A stretch of 64,000 nucleotides of DNA from Paenibacillus whitsoniae (GTDB lineage Bacteria > Bacillota > Bacilli > Paenibacillales > NBRC-103111): positions 62,001 to 126,000 of the forward strand of contig NZ_RXHU01000007.1 of the NCBI RefSeq assembly GCF_003955665.1. Reading direction: 5' to 3'. The notes below the pieces were generated by a model. That model had not been told where the DNA came from. It was given only the letters and a program-made list of their open reading frames with translations, and did no database searches. This document shows, piece by piece, positions 8,530-17,475 of the stretch. The position numbers and the translations under genes are program-made. Position 1 is the first letter of the stretch; the number at the start of each line of letters is the position of its first letter.

Positions 8530-8552
8530 AACTAAATTTATTCAATTTAGTT
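8530..8552. promoter_or_regulatory. Main LacI operator, perfect 9-bp inverted repeat
   Basis: Arms AACTAAATT (8530-8538) and AATTTAGTT (8544-8552) are perfect reverse complements around the 5-base spacer TATTC. The site lies about 13 bases downstream of the predicted transcription start, where a bound LacI protein would block elongation. The adjacent divergent LacI gene is the obvious candidate to bind it. Confidence 0.7.
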
Positions 8553-8622
8553 TAGTTATTTTTGATGAAGTGGTTATGGATAATTTACATTTTTTTATCT
8601 AAACAACAGAGGGGGCTCTCTT

Positions 8623-10056
8623 TTGAAAAAATTAAAGCTAGGTTACGCGCCAACACGTCGTTTTGTTTTTAGTGCAGAAGATGCTTTTAAGTACAAAGTC
8701 ATGATTAAGGAAAAGATCGAAAGCTTTGGTCTGGGTATTGATATTGTGGACCTGGAGGGGATTAATTCGGAGGGCCTCTTATACGACGACAACATTAACG
8801 CGGATCTCATCATTGATCGGTTTAAAAAGGAACAGGTAGATGCCGTTTTCTTCCCGCACTGCAATTTCGGAACGGAAGATACCGTGGCGCGCGTCGGCAA
8901 AGCGCTCGGTAAGCCTGTGCTGTTATGGGGACCGCGCGACGAGGCACCGCTAGAGGATGGCATGCGGCTGCGCGATACCCAATGCGGATTGTTCGCAACG
9001 GGCAAGGTGCTTCGCCGGTTTAATGTTCCCTTCTCCTATGTCACCAATAGTCGGGTGAATGATCCGGTTTTTGAACGCGGCTTCACGAATTTTATTGCTG
9101 CTTCCAATGTCGTTCGTCAGTTCCGTTCGCTTCGCATCTTGCAGATTGGCCCTAGACCGTCCTCCTTCTGGACGATGATGTGCAACGAAGGCGAGCTGCT
9201 GGAGCGTTTTGGCATCGAGCTGCATCCGATTACACTCGTGGACATTCAGCGCGCGTCCAAACGCATCGAGAATGGCAGTTCGTCCGAGCTGGCGGAAGCT
9301 ATTGATTACATTAAGGACAAATTGGACTGGACGGAAGTGACGGAAGCGGATGTGCGGCGGATCGCCTCGCTGAAAGTGGCGATGAAGCAGTATGCGCTGC
9401 AAACGGGAAGCACGGCGATCGCCATCCAATGCTGGTCGTCCCTGCAGGATGCCATGGGGATCATGCCTTGTCTCGCCAATGCGATTTTGACGGATGAACA
9501 AATTCCGGTGACGTGTGAAACCGATATTCATGGGGCCATCACTTCCGTCATGGTTCAAGCTGCATCAATGAATCAAGCACCTACATTTTTTGCGGATCTC
9601 ACGGTACGTCACCCTACCAATGCGAATGGTGAGCTGTTGTTCCATTGCGGCAATTTCCCCGTATCGCTGTCGGTGGAAGGGAAGCCGAAGCTGCGGAAAC
9701 ACTTTCTGTTCGATGACCATGCGCCAGGCACCCACGAAGGTGAAATTAAGGGAGGCTCGATGACACTGGCACGATTCGATGGCGATCATGGTGAATACCA
9801 GTTGTTTCTAGGGAAGGCCAAAGGAATTCCAGGTCCGTACACGCGCGGCTCTTATGTTTGGGTGGAAGTGAACGACTGGCCGCTGTGGGAAGAAAAGCTG
9901 GTCAAGGGCCCTTATGTCCATCATTCCGTAGGCATTCATGCGAATGTGATTCCATCTCTCTATGAAGCATGCACCTATATACCGGGTCTAACCCCAGATC
10001 CTGTTGATCCGACAGAAAGCGAAATTCAGGCTTGGCTCAGAGGCAAGGGCCTGTAA
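8623..10056 (+). CDS. L-fucose/L-arabinose isomerase-fold sugar isomerase; candidate D-apiose isomerase
   Basis: The 477-residue protein resembles the FucI/AraA-type isomerase superfamily: an N-terminal Rossmann-like region with FFPHCNFGTEDTVARV, and a C-terminal domain with CETDIHGAITS and FFADLTVRH, which supply the metal-binding Glu and Asp in relatives. It should interconvert an aldose and its ketose in the cytosol. It starts at a TTG preceded by the strong site GAGGGGG at 8609-8615. It is the first gene of an operon with a split transketolase and an FGGY kinase, which is the enzyme set used to convert D-apiose through apulose and apulose 4-phosphate. That assignment is inference; a fucose, arabinose or other pentose isomerase cannot be excluded from sequence alone. 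Confidence 0.75.
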   Translation: MKKLKLGYAPTRRFVFSAEDAFKYKVMIKEKIESFGLGIDIVDLEGINSEGLLYDDNINADLIIDRFKKEQVDAVFFPHCNFGTEDTVARVGKALGKPVLLWGPRDEAPLEDGMRLRDTQCGLFATGKVLRRFNVPFSYVTNSRVNDPVFERGFTNFIAASNVVRQFRSLRILQIGPRPSSFWTMMCNEGELLERFGIELHPITLVDIQRASKRIENGSSSELAEAIDYIKDKLDWTEVTEADVRRIASLKVAMKQYALQTGSTAIAIQCWSSLQDAMGIMPCLANAILTDEQIPVTCETDIHGAITSVMVQAASMNQAPTFFADLTVRHPTNANGELLFHCGNFPVSLSVEGKPKLRKHFLFDDHAPGTHEGEIKGGSMTLARFDGDHGEYQLFLGKAKGIPGPYTRGSYVWVEVNDWPLWEEKLVKGPYVHHSVGIHANVIPSLYEACTYIPGLTPDPVDPTESEIQAWLRGKGL

Positions 10057-10070
10057 CCCTAGGAGGAATT

Positions 10071-10910
10071 ATGGAAATCAGAGATCTGCAAGCGAAAGCT
10101 GCACAAATTCGGATGGATGTACTCAATATGATTTTTCGGGCAAAAACAGGTCATACGGGTGGATCTCTCAGCAATGCGGATATCGTGACGGCGCTCTATT
10201 ATCGGATCATGAAGATTGATCCCGCCAACCCTAAGGCCAAGGATCGCGATCGTTTCATCCTCAGTAAAGGGCATTCGGTAGAATCTCTTTGGTCTGTCCT
10301 CGCCGATAGGGGATTCTTTCCAAAGGAGGAGCTAGCAACCTTCAGTCAATTTGGCACGAAACTGATCGGACATCCGAACAATAAAGTCCCTGGCATCGAA
10401 ATGAATACAGGAGCTCTCGGTCACGGACTTGCGGTTGCCGTAGGCATGGCGCTTGCCGCTAAACGGGATGGCGCCGGATATCGAGCATTCTGTCTCATGG
10501 GCGACGGCGAGCAGGCGGAGGGATCGGTCTGGGAGGCTGCGATGGCTGGGGCTCATTACAATCTAGACAACTTGGTCGGCATTATCGATCGCAATCGCCT
10601 GCAAATCAGCGGTTCGACCGAAGAAGTAATGGGACTCGAGCCGCTCGAGACTAAGTGGGAAGCATTCGGATGGAACGTTGTTTCGATCGACGGGAACGAT
10701 ATGCAGGCGTTGATCGACACGCTTGAAGCGATTCCGTCCGCAGCGGGCAAACCTACGCTGATCATGGCGAATACGGTGAAGGGTAAGGGGGTTTCCTTTG
10801 CCGAAAATGTCCCTCACTGGCACCATCATGTACCGAATGAGCATGAACTTTCGCTAGCTCTGGGCGAGCTCGCCGCAACTTTAGAATCGTACCGAAGGGA
10901 AGGGGTATGA
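10071..10910 (+). CDS. Transketolase N-terminal subunit (AptA-like candidate)
   Basis: This is the thiamine-diphosphate-binding half of a two-subunit transketolase, 279 residues. The opening HTGGSLSNADIVTALYY, the segment SKGHSVESLW, and the ThDP motif GDGEQAEGSVWEAA ending in IIDRNRLQ are typical. ATG 10071 is chosen because AGGAGG lies at 10061-10066; an in-frame upstream GTG at 10032 lies inside the isomerase gene. The stop overlaps the start of the second subunit (ATGA). Such split enzymes include the apulose-4-phosphate transketolase AptA/AptB, which fits the neighbouring isomerase and kinase. The family is certain, the substrate inferred. Confidence 0.88.
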   Translation: MEIRDLQAKAAQIRMDVLNMIFRAKTGHTGGSLSNADIVTALYYRIMKIDPANPKAKDRDRFILSKGHSVESLWSVLADRGFFPKEELATFSQFGTKLIGHPNNKVPGIEMNTGALGHGLAVAVGMALAAKRDGAGYRAFCLMGDGEQAEGSVWEAAMAGAHYNLDNLVGIIDRNRLQISGSTEEVMGLEPLETKWEAFGWNVVSIDGNDMQALIDTLEAIPSAAGKPTLIMANTVKGKGVSFAENVPHWHHHVPNEHELSLALGELAATLESYRREGV

Positions 10911-11860
10911 AGATGAACACCATTCCGAATCGCCAAGTGATTTGTGAAACGCTGCTGGAGATGGCGCAGCATGACAAGGATATTATGGTGCTGGCCAGCG
11001 ATTCACGGGGATCGGCTGCGATGGCGCCTTTTGCCAAGGCATACCCCGACCAATTTGTCGAAGTCGGCATCGCGGAGCAGAACATCGTCGGTATCTCTGC
11101 AGGTTTGGCCCATAGCGGGAAGAAACCCTTCGTCACATCACCTGCCTGCTTTCTTAGTATGCGCAGCATCGAGCAGATTAAGGTGGATGTCGCTTACTCC
11201 GGGACGAATGTTAAGCTGGTCGGCATCAGTGGCGGGGTGAGCTATGGAGCGCTGGGCATGTCGCATCATTCGGTGCAGGATTTGGCTGTAGCCCGTGCTA
11301 TCCCGGGGCTCGCCGTCATGATGCCCGCCGATCGCCACGAAACGAAGAAGATGACCGAAGCGCTCGTGGCGTACGAAGGAGGCGTTTATGTTCGGATTGG
11401 GCGTAATCCCGTCGAGGATGCCTACGTATCGGATGATTACGATTTCCAGATCGGTAAAGCCGTAACGATGCGGGAAGGAACGGATGTGACGATCATTGCA
11501 GCGGGGGAGACGGTACGCGTTGCTCTGGATGCACATGAAGCGCTTCAAGAAGCAGGTGTATCTTGCAGAATCCTGAATATGCATACGATCAAGCCTCTTG
11601 ATGAAGAAGCGATTGTGAAGGCAGCGAGGGAAACAGGCTATCTCATCACGGTTGAAGAACATAGCGTTCTCGGTGGACTCGGTGCAGCCGTAGCCGAAGT
11701 CGTCGTACAGCACTCCCCGGTTCCGATGCGAATTATCGGCATTGCGGATGAACCTGCGATCGCCGGTAAGACGGCAGAAGTATTCCGTCACTACGGCATC
11801 AGCAGCGACAATCTCAAGCGTGTCGCGCTTGAGATGTTGGGCCAACAGGAGCAGAAGTGA
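10907..11860 (+). CDS. Transketolase C-terminal subunit (AptB-like candidate)
   Basis: The 317-residue partner subunit contains the pyrimidine-binding domain with the catalytic glutamate in EVGIAEQNIVGISAGLA, and a C-terminal transketolase domain with EHSVLGGLGAAVAEV. With the preceding gene it reconstitutes a complete transketolase that would move a two-carbon ketol group between phosphorylated sugars. It is coupled at both ends by overlaps: ATGA with the N-terminal subunit, and a four-base overlap with the kinase. Co-translation of subunits and kinase is therefore likely. A third-subunit or DXS-like role is unlikely given the lengths. Confidence 0.88.
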   Translation: MKMNTIPNRQVICETLLEMAQHDKDIMVLASDSRGSAAMAPFAKAYPDQFVEVGIAEQNIVGISAGLAHSGKKPFVTSPACFLSMRSIEQIKVDVAYSGTNVKLVGISGGVSYGALGMSHHSVQDLAVARAIPGLAVMMPADRHETKKMTEALVAYEGGVYVRIGRNPVEDAYVSDDYDFQIGKAVTMREGTDVTIIAAGETVRVALDAHEALQEAGVSCRILNMHTIKPLDEEAIVKAARETGYLITVEEHSVLGGLGAAVAEVVVQHSPVPMRIIGIADEPAIAGKTAEVFRHYGISSDNLKRVALEMLGQQEQK

Positions 11861-13353
11861 TGGATAAAGCGTACATGCTGGTCGTTGATCAAAGCACATC
11901 CGGCACGAAAGTGCTCATTACCGACAAAGCCGGGACGATCGTGGCGAGACGTTCGAAGGAGCACACACAGCTGTACCCGCGTCCTGGATGGGTGGAGCAT
12001 GATCCGATAGAGATTTACAACAATGTCAAAGAGACTGCGCTTCAAGCAATGAAGTCGATCGAGATTGGGCCGGAGTCACTTGCTGCCTTAACGATTACGA
12101 ACCAGCGGGAGACGGCGGTCCTATGGGATCGGACGACCGGTCTCCCTGTGTATCCGGCTATTGTCTGGCAGTGTCAGCGAACCGCTGACAAGGTTGCTGC
12201 CCTCAAAGCATCCGGCTATGAAGAGGCCGTTCTTCGCAAAACAGGCTTGATGCTTGATCCTTATTTCTCCGCTGCCAAGTGGACCTGGATGATCGAGCAT
12301 GCAGCAGGGGCATCGGAAAAGCTGGCGCGTGGCGAGCTGCTGGCCGGAACGATGGATAGCTGGCTCATATGGAAATTGACACGCGGCAGCGTGCATGCAA
12401 CCGATTATACCAATGCAAGCCGAACCTCGTTATTTGATATCCATCAACTGAAGTGGGATGAGCAGCTTTGCAGACTGTTTGGGGTTCCGGCAGAGCTTTT
12501 GCCGGAAGTCCGTTCCTCCGACGAGGAGTTCGGCTATACGGAAGATCCCGAGCTGTTTGGCGACATTCGTGTGCCTATTACCGGCGTGATCGGGGATTCG
12601 CAAGCCGCCTTGTATGGCAATCAATGCTTCCGGATTGGTATGGGTAAGGCAACCTATGGCACAGGAACGTCGGTGCTGATGAATGTTGGCCCGAATCCCG
12701 TGCCGTCGAGGGACGGCTTAGTCAGCGCTATTGCTTGGGGGAAGGGCGGCAAGATTACTTATGCCGTCGAAGCGGTGATTCGCACATCGGGAGACAGTTT
12801 GAAATGGCTGCGGGATAACCTTGGGCTCTTCCGCACATTTACAGAGATGGAGGAGCTCTTGGCTGGCATTACTGACAACGAAGGCGTCTATCTCGTTCCC
12901 GCTTTCGTCGGTCTCGGAGCTCCATACTGGAATCCTTATGCCAGAGCCGCTATCACGGGAATGAATCGCAGCACGAACAAGGCGCATATTATTCGCGCTG
13001 CGCTGGAAAGCATTGCTTACCAAGTGCGAGACGCAGTAACGCTCATGGAGCAAAGCACAGGTATTCAGCTGGATCAGCTTAGGGCGGACGGGGGAGCTTC
13101 CGACAACGAAACTTTGATGCAGTTTCAGGCAGATATGCTCGACACGACCGTAATTAAATCTGAAATATCGGAGCTTTCAGCATTGGGATCCGTCTATATG
13201 GGGGGAGTTGGCATCGGTTTTTGGCATTCGCTAGAGGAAATCACACAGAAGCATCGAATCGGTATCAAATATGCTCCCAAGATGCAGAAGCAGATTCGAG
13301 ATGCGTATTATGCAGGTTGGAAAAGTGCGGTGGCATCTATTGTAAATCGGTAG
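11857..13353 (+). CDS. FGGY carbohydrate kinase, glycerol-kinase-like; candidate apulose kinase
   Basis: The 498-residue protein has the FGGY actin-like kinase fold with the phosphate loop DQSTSGTK at the N-terminus, GTMDSWLIWKLTRGSVHATDY, the catalytic aspartate in ITGVIGDSQAALYG, and the adenosine loop DGGASDNETLMQFQADML. Similarity to glycerol kinase is high, including TNASRTSLFDI, so automatic annotation would probably say GlpK. However there is no glpF or glpD nearby, and the gene is translationally coupled to a transketolase and an isomerase. A ketose kinase feeding the transketolase (apulose kinase in the D-apiose route) is therefore the better reading. This is inference; glycerol or dihydroxyacetone remain possible substrates. 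Confidence 0.85.
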   Translation: MMDKAYMLVVDQSTSGTKVLITDKAGTIVARRSKEHTQLYPRPGWVEHDPIEIYNNVKETALQAMKSIEIGPESLAALTITNQRETAVLWDRTTGLPVYPAIVWQCQRTADKVAALKASGYEEAVLRKTGLMLDPYFSAAKWTWMIEHAAGASEKLARGELLAGTMDSWLIWKLTRGSVHATDYTNASRTSLFDIHQLKWDEQLCRLFGVPAELLPEVRSSDEEFGYTEDPELFGDIRVPITGVIGDSQAALYGNQCFRIGMGKATYGTGTSVLMNVGPNPVPSRDGLVSAIAWGKGGKITYAVEAVIRTSGDSLKWLRDNLGLFRTFTEMEELLAGITDNEGVYLVPAFVGLGAPYWNPYARAAITGMNRSTNKAHIIRAALESIAYQVRDAVTLMEQSTGIQLDQLRADGGASDNETLMQFQADMLDTTVIKSEISELSALGSVYMGGVGIGFWHSLEEITQKHRIGIKYAPKMQKQIRDAYYAGWKSAVASIVNR

Positions 13354-13465
13354 CTTTGGATTCTTGCAAACAGCAAACAAGATGGCCGTTGAGTTGAATC
13401 GATAGCTGCATCGGAGCCGATTTGTGCTACAATAGGCGGTAAGAACCGATGTAGGAGTGAATGAG

Positions 13466-13738
13466 ATGCCGGCCTCCCTTAACGAGCAGGAGCTATTGCA
13501 GTTTATTATCAACCAGACGAAGCTGGACCCGAAGCAAATTCAATTGGTGCTGAAGCATGAGAAAACGTTTATGGACAAAGCGGAGCAAAAAGGGAGCCGG
13601 GAAATCGACATCGATGATGTCATCGATTATATCGTGGGCCGTCCCGATGTGAAACTGAGCGAGCTTGCCGTCGATACGATTCTGGAGACGGAAATGTCAT
13701 TTCTCATGAAGAACGGCCTAGCCGGTTATATGGATTAA
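13466..13738 (+). CDS. Small conserved protein of unknown function
   Basis: A 90-residue acidic, helical protein (MPASLNEQELLQFIINQTKL...) without signal peptide, membrane segment or recognisable motif. ATG 13466 is preferred over the upstream in-frame GTG at 13457 because GGAG at 13453-13456 is then correctly spaced. The codon usage and ribosome binding site look genuine. I do not recognise a family. It stands alone between the kinase and the GH2 gene and may not belong to either unit. Confidence 0.7.
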   Translation: MPASLNEQELLQFIINQTKLDPKQIQLVLKHEKTFMDKAEQKGSREIDIDDVIDYIVGRPDVKLSELAVDTILETEMSFLMKNGLAGYMD

Positions 13739-13758
13739 AGCTTGAAGTGGCGCAAACG

Positions 13759-13800
13759 AGCCGCTGTGCCTTGGCAGATGCCGGGGTATGGCGGCTTTCG
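13759..13800 (+). terminator. Possible weak terminator after the small gene
   Basis: AGCCGC (13759-13764) pairs with GCGGCT (13791-13796) and is followed by the poor T tract TTCGCATTTA. The stem is short and the loop large. Confidence 0.35.
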
Positions 13801-13813
13801 CATTTACTTATAG

Positions 13814-13829
13814 TTAACTTTAAAGTTAA
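13814..13829. promoter_or_regulatory. 16-bp perfect palindrome upstream of the GH2 promoter
   Basis: TTAACTTTAAAGTTAA is its own reverse complement and ends 14 bases before the -35 box. This is a plausible regulator site, but the protein that would bind it is not identifiable. Confidence 0.45.
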
Positions 13830-13843
13830 TTGATTGAGGCGTA

Positions 13844-13872
13844 TTGACACTTTTTACCCGGAGATGCATAAT
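13844..13872 (+). promoter_or_regulatory. Sigma-A promoter of the GH2 gene
   Basis: TTGACA at 13844-13849 and CATAAT at 13867-13872 are 17 bases apart. Further AT-rich dyad sequence lies between the promoter and the ribosome binding site GGAGG at 13922. Confidence 0.7.
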
Positions 13873-13929
13873 AAAAACATCATCTTAATCATTATTTAAT
13901 TAATTTTATGATTAACTAATTGGAGGTAC

Positions 13930-15705
13930 ATGGGAGTAATGACAACGACAACTGCACTACCGAGAGCCGAACATCCAAGACCGCAATTTGTACGCGACAG
14001 CTGGGTGAATTTGAATGGCGAATGGCAATTCGATTTTGACGATGCGAACGTGGGGACCCAATCTGGCTGGCATACGGGGGAGACGAATTTTACGCAAAAA
14101 ATTCAAGTCCCTTTCGCTTTCCAAAGCAAACTCAGCGGCATCGGCACAAATGAATTTCACGATATTGTGTGGTATCGGCGCGATTTTACGCTGCCGCAAG
14201 GCTTTGAGGGGAAGCGCATTCTTCTTCACTTCGGAGCGGTCGATTATGAAGCTTCCGTGTGGGTGAACGGAACGCTCGTCGCGACGCACATAGGCGGACA
14301 CACGCCGTTTCATGCGGATATTACGGAAGCGCTTCAAGCAGGCGCGAACCGCTTGGTCGTCAAAGCTGTGGACTACAGCCGCGATGTGACGCTGCCAAGA
14401 GGGAAGCAATATTGGCTTGAGGATTCGGCGTCGATTTTCTACACGCGGACGACGGGCATTTGGCAAACGGTATGGCTGGAAGCCGTGTCACCGGAGGCAC
14501 ATCTCGCCAAGGTGAAAATGACGCCGGATATCGATGCGAAGCAGATTGAAATGGTTTTCTATGTCGATGGTGCCCAGAGCGGAGCGAAACTGCAATTAAA
14601 AGTGGAGGTTTCGTTTAAAGGAAAACCAGTTACCGAAGATATGTACAGCATTAAGGGCTCCTCGGAGACACGCAAAATCCGTATTGACGATTTTAACGAT
14701 CACGGACTTGGCGGCTGGTGGACGCCGAACAAACCGAATCTGTATGACGTGACGTTCACGCTGTTTGTCAACGGACAAGAGGCGGATCGCGTGACCAGCT
14801 ACTTCGGCATGCGCAAAGTGTCGATCGAGAAAGGCCAATTGTGCTTGAATAACCGTCCTTATTTCTTGAAGCTTGTCTTGGATCAAGGCTATTTCCCGGA
14901 CGGCAACTTGACGCCGCCGAGCGATGAGGCGCTGAAACAGGATATCGAGCTGACGAAAGCGATGGGCTTCAACGGCGTGCGGAAGCATCAGAAGCTGGAA
15001 GATCCAAGATTCCTATACTGGTGTGACCGGATGGGGCTCGTTGTCTGGAGTGAAGCGGCGAATGCGTATGAGTATTCGGATCAGTATGTGAGTCGCTTTA
15101 CGCAGGAATGGATCGCTTCCATGGAACGGGACTACAACCATCCATCGATTATCGCATGGGTACCGCTGAATGAAAGCTGGGGTGTGCCGAACATCCAAGT
15201 TGACCGTTTGCAACAGCAGCATGCGCTCACGATGTATCACTTGACCAAATCGCTGGACCCGATGCGTCCTGTCGTTTCCAATGACGGCTGGGAAATGGTG
15301 CATACGGACCTGTTCTCCATCCATGACTATGAGTGGCGCGAAGAGGTGCTGAAGGAGCGATACAGCTCAACGGAGAAAGCAGTATCGGCCAAACCGTCCA
15401 GACGCGTGCTGGCGGTAGAGGGCTTCCCGTACGCTGGACAGCCAATCCTGGTTACCGAGTTCGGCGGCATCGCCTACAAGAAGAGTGAGTGGGAAGGCTG
15501 GGGCTACTCCGGCGCCGACAACGACGAGGATTACGAAAGCAGACTGCGCGCCGTCATTCAGCCGCTGCTTCGCTCAGGCGTCGTACAAGGGTATTGCTAC
15601 ACGCAGTTGACAGACGTGGAGCAGGAGATCAATGGGCTGCTGACGTACGACCGCAAGCCGAAAATTCCGGTCGAGATCATCAAAGCTATCAACGAAGGAA
15701 AATAA
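13930..15705 (+). CDS. Glycoside hydrolase family 2 (beta-galactosidase/glucuronidase type)
   Basis: The 591-residue enzyme has the GH2 order: an N-terminal jelly-roll sugar-binding domain (WVNLNGEWQFDFDD, WYRRDF, VWVNG), an immunoglobulin-like domain, and a TIM barrel. The acid/base glutamate is E415 in AWVPLNESWG, and the nucleophile is E510 in ILVTEFGGIAY. No signal peptide is visible, so it should act on imported oligosaccharides. The length is that of the compact beta-glucuronidase-like group rather than of LacZ. The ATG at 13930 is only three bases from GGAGG; the in-frame ATG at 13939 is 12 bases away and is equally plausible. It sits next to the proposed apiose locus but has its own promoter; the sugar it cleaves is unknown. 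Confidence 0.9.
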   Translation: MGVMTTTTALPRAEHPRPQFVRDSWVNLNGEWQFDFDDANVGTQSGWHTGETNFTQKIQVPFAFQSKLSGIGTNEFHDIVWYRRDFTLPQGFEGKRILLHFGAVDYEASVWVNGTLVATHIGGHTPFHADITEALQAGANRLVVKAVDYSRDVTLPRGKQYWLEDSASIFYTRTTGIWQTVWLEAVSPEAHLAKVKMTPDIDAKQIEMVFYVDGAQSGAKLQLKVEVSFKGKPVTEDMYSIKGSSETRKIRIDDFNDHGLGGWWTPNKPNLYDVTFTLFVNGQEADRVTSYFGMRKVSIEKGQLCLNNRPYFLKLVLDQGYFPDGNLTPPSDEALKQDIELTKAMGFNGVRKHQKLEDPRFLYWCDRMGLVVWSEAANAYEYSDQYVSRFTQEWIASMERDYNHPSIIAWVPLNESWGVPNIQVDRLQQQHALTMYHLTKSLDPMRPVVSNDGWEMVHTDLFSIHDYEWREEVLKERYSSTEKAVSAKPSRRVLAVEGFPYAGQPILVTEFGGIAYKKSEWEGWGYSGADNDEDYESRLRAVIQPLLRSGVVQGYCYTQLTDVEQEINGLLTYDRKPKIPVEIIKAINEGK

Positions 15706-15707
15706 TG

Positions 15708-15753
15708 AAAAGCCAGAGCGTCGCAATCGTTCAGATCGCGGCGCTCTGGCTTT
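15708..15753. terminator. Bidirectional terminator between GH2 and the DUF11 genes
   Basis: A perfect 12-base stem, AAAGCCAGAGCG with CGCTCTGGCTTT, lies three bases after the GH2 stop and four bases before the stop of the convergent gene. It can serve both strands. Confidence 0.85.
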
Positions 15754-15756
15754 GTG

Positions 15757-17475
15757 TTATTCATCCGCATGCTCAATGCGGACAATGACCGGATTCGACA
15801 GCACGCTTCCGGCATGCACGAGTTCATTGACTTGATACGAATACTGCGCTTCCGCTTGGGTTGCAATGCGGGAGGCGTGCGGATCGAGGGGGATTTCTAA
15901 CTCGTACGTGATCTCGATGCTCGTTTGCGGACCGAGATCGCCGATGACAAGCGGCTGCGCAGGAACGATACTCCTCCCTTCGGCTGCGTGTATGTTCAGC
16001 TTCTCAGGGAGGCTGTCGTGCCGAATGTGCAGCGAGCCTGGTACAAGTGTATTCAGGGTGGAAATCCAGTTCCACATCTGCAGAGCTTCTGCTGCCAAGC
16101 TGCCGGTGTTCGTCACGGCGATCATGTACGCCAGGACTTCGCCAGGCTCCGCTGCAAGCGGATGCACGCGCATCTGTACGTCGACAATCGGCTGCAGCAG
16201 CGCGACGTGCACGTCATTGGAGACGAGGCGGTTGGCTATGCCGCGCCCATCCGGAAGCCGGTAGTTAAAGAGTGCGACAGCGTGACTAACGAGCTCTTTT
16301 TGCGAGGCGGAAATGGCGATCGTGTTCACCGAAACCTGAAACGTGACGACGACGGATGTCCCCGGCGTCAGTGTGCCGAGCGGCAGCGAATTCGGCAGCT
16401 GCGGCTTGTCGTACGGTTGCCCATTGACGGTCAGGCTGCTAGCGACATACGAGGTGCCTTCCGGGAGAAATTCGGTCAATGACACTTCAGCGGCAATATT
16501 TCCGGTATTTGTTAATGTAACGGTATATGTTAGTACATCGCCGAGCGTAGCTGCAGCTTCCTGGACGGATTCAACGACACGAAGATTCGGGTCAAAAACA
16601 CGAAGCATGACAGTGTTAGAGGTTGTCTGGTTTCGATAATCCCCTTCTTCATACGAAAGAACCCCTGCATTCTCGAGGAAACCGCCGGGCGGAAAGAGAG
16701 AGACTGCCGCTTGGAATTGCAAGTTGAACGAAGTGTGATCAAGCAGCGTCCCCAGCCAGATGCCTTCCATGGGGTTGGCCGACGGATAACGGATGTCGTC
16801 CAGAATGACGCTGCCCGGTAGGAATGTCATGCCAGGCGTCAATGCATCCTGAAAAAGGAGATGCGAGATCGCATTTTCCTCTTCATTCACAATCGTGAAG
16901 CGGAACGTCACCGTATCACCGACATACGTATCCAGAGGGTTGGCCTGCTTGCAGAACTTGATCTTTACCCTCTTAAAAGGAATCAAAACCGTATTTGACC
17001 GAGACTGGCCGGAAACTTCGCGACCGCTTGGCGTACGGAACGTATACGGGGCAAAGGCTTGGTTTCTAATCATATTCGCACGCGGAAGCTTCAGCACGAC
17101 AATCTGATAAATGACGGTAAACGTCTGGCCCACATGAACAGTACCGAGCGGAATCCCTTGCGCCGGGTTGGCGAGCGGAAGCGGGACGCCTGCGACAATG
17201 ACGCTGTTTGGGACAAAGGAAGTCCCATCGGGCATAGGGTCGAGCAGGGTCACCTGCGCGTCAAGGTTCCCCTTATTCGCTACAAGTAAGCGATAAGTAA
17301 TCACTTGCCCGAGGCTGGCCTCGGGCATATTGGCTTTTTTCAAAATCGTGATGATCGGACCGACAACCGGTGTATCGACCGTATTGGAATAGGCATGGCC
17401 GGTCATACTGCCTGAGCTGAAACGAACGACGGATTGGTTAATCAGGTGATTTGGCGGTTGTGATTCGGTCGTCAT
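15757..17475 (-). CDS. DUF11-repeat protein, C-terminal part of a split giant surface protein
   Basis: This 572-codon frame begins within a DUF11 repeat. Its first 36 residues (through NHLINQSVVRFSSGSMTG) match the second half of the repeat unit whose first half ends the upstream gene. Four more divergent repeats follow, starting near PIITILKKAN, VKIKFCKQAN, NLRVVESVQE and IVDVQMRVHP. The ATG overlaps the upstream TGA as ATGA. It is therefore either made by termination-reinitiation or is the 3' part of one gene broken by a frameshift. No LPXTG, SLH or transmembrane anchor is present at the C-terminus, which ends IVRIEHADE. DUF11 modules are extracellular immunoglobulin-like domains in surface proteins of Gram-positive bacteria and archaea. 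Confidence 0.75.
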   Translation of the reverse strand: MTTESQPPNHLINQSVVRFSSGSMTGHAYSNTVDTPVVGPIITILKKANMPEASLGQVITYRLLVANKGNLDAQVTLLDPMPDGTSFVPNSVIVAGVPLPLANPAQGIPLGTVHVGQTFTVIYQIVVLKLPRANMIRNQAFAPYTFRTPSGREVSGQSRSNTVLIPFKRVKIKFCKQANPLDTYVGDTVTFRFTIVNEEENAISHLLFQDALTPGMTFLPGSVILDDIRYPSANPMEGIWLGTLLDHTSFNLQFQAAVSLFPPGGFLENAGVLSYEEGDYRNQTTSNTVMLRVFDPNLRVVESVQEAAATLGDVLTYTVTLTNTGNIAAEVSLTEFLPEGTSYVASSLTVNGQPYDKPQLPNSLPLGTLTPGTSVVVTFQVSVNTIAISASQKELVSHAVALFNYRLPDGRGIANRLVSNDVHVALLQPIVDVQMRVHPLAAEPGEVLAYMIAVTNTGSLAAEALQMWNWISTLNTLVPGSLHIRHDSLPEKLNIHAAEGRSIVPAQPLVIGDLGPQTSIEITYELEIPLDPHASRIATQAEAQYSYQVNELVHAGSVLSNPVIVRIEHADE

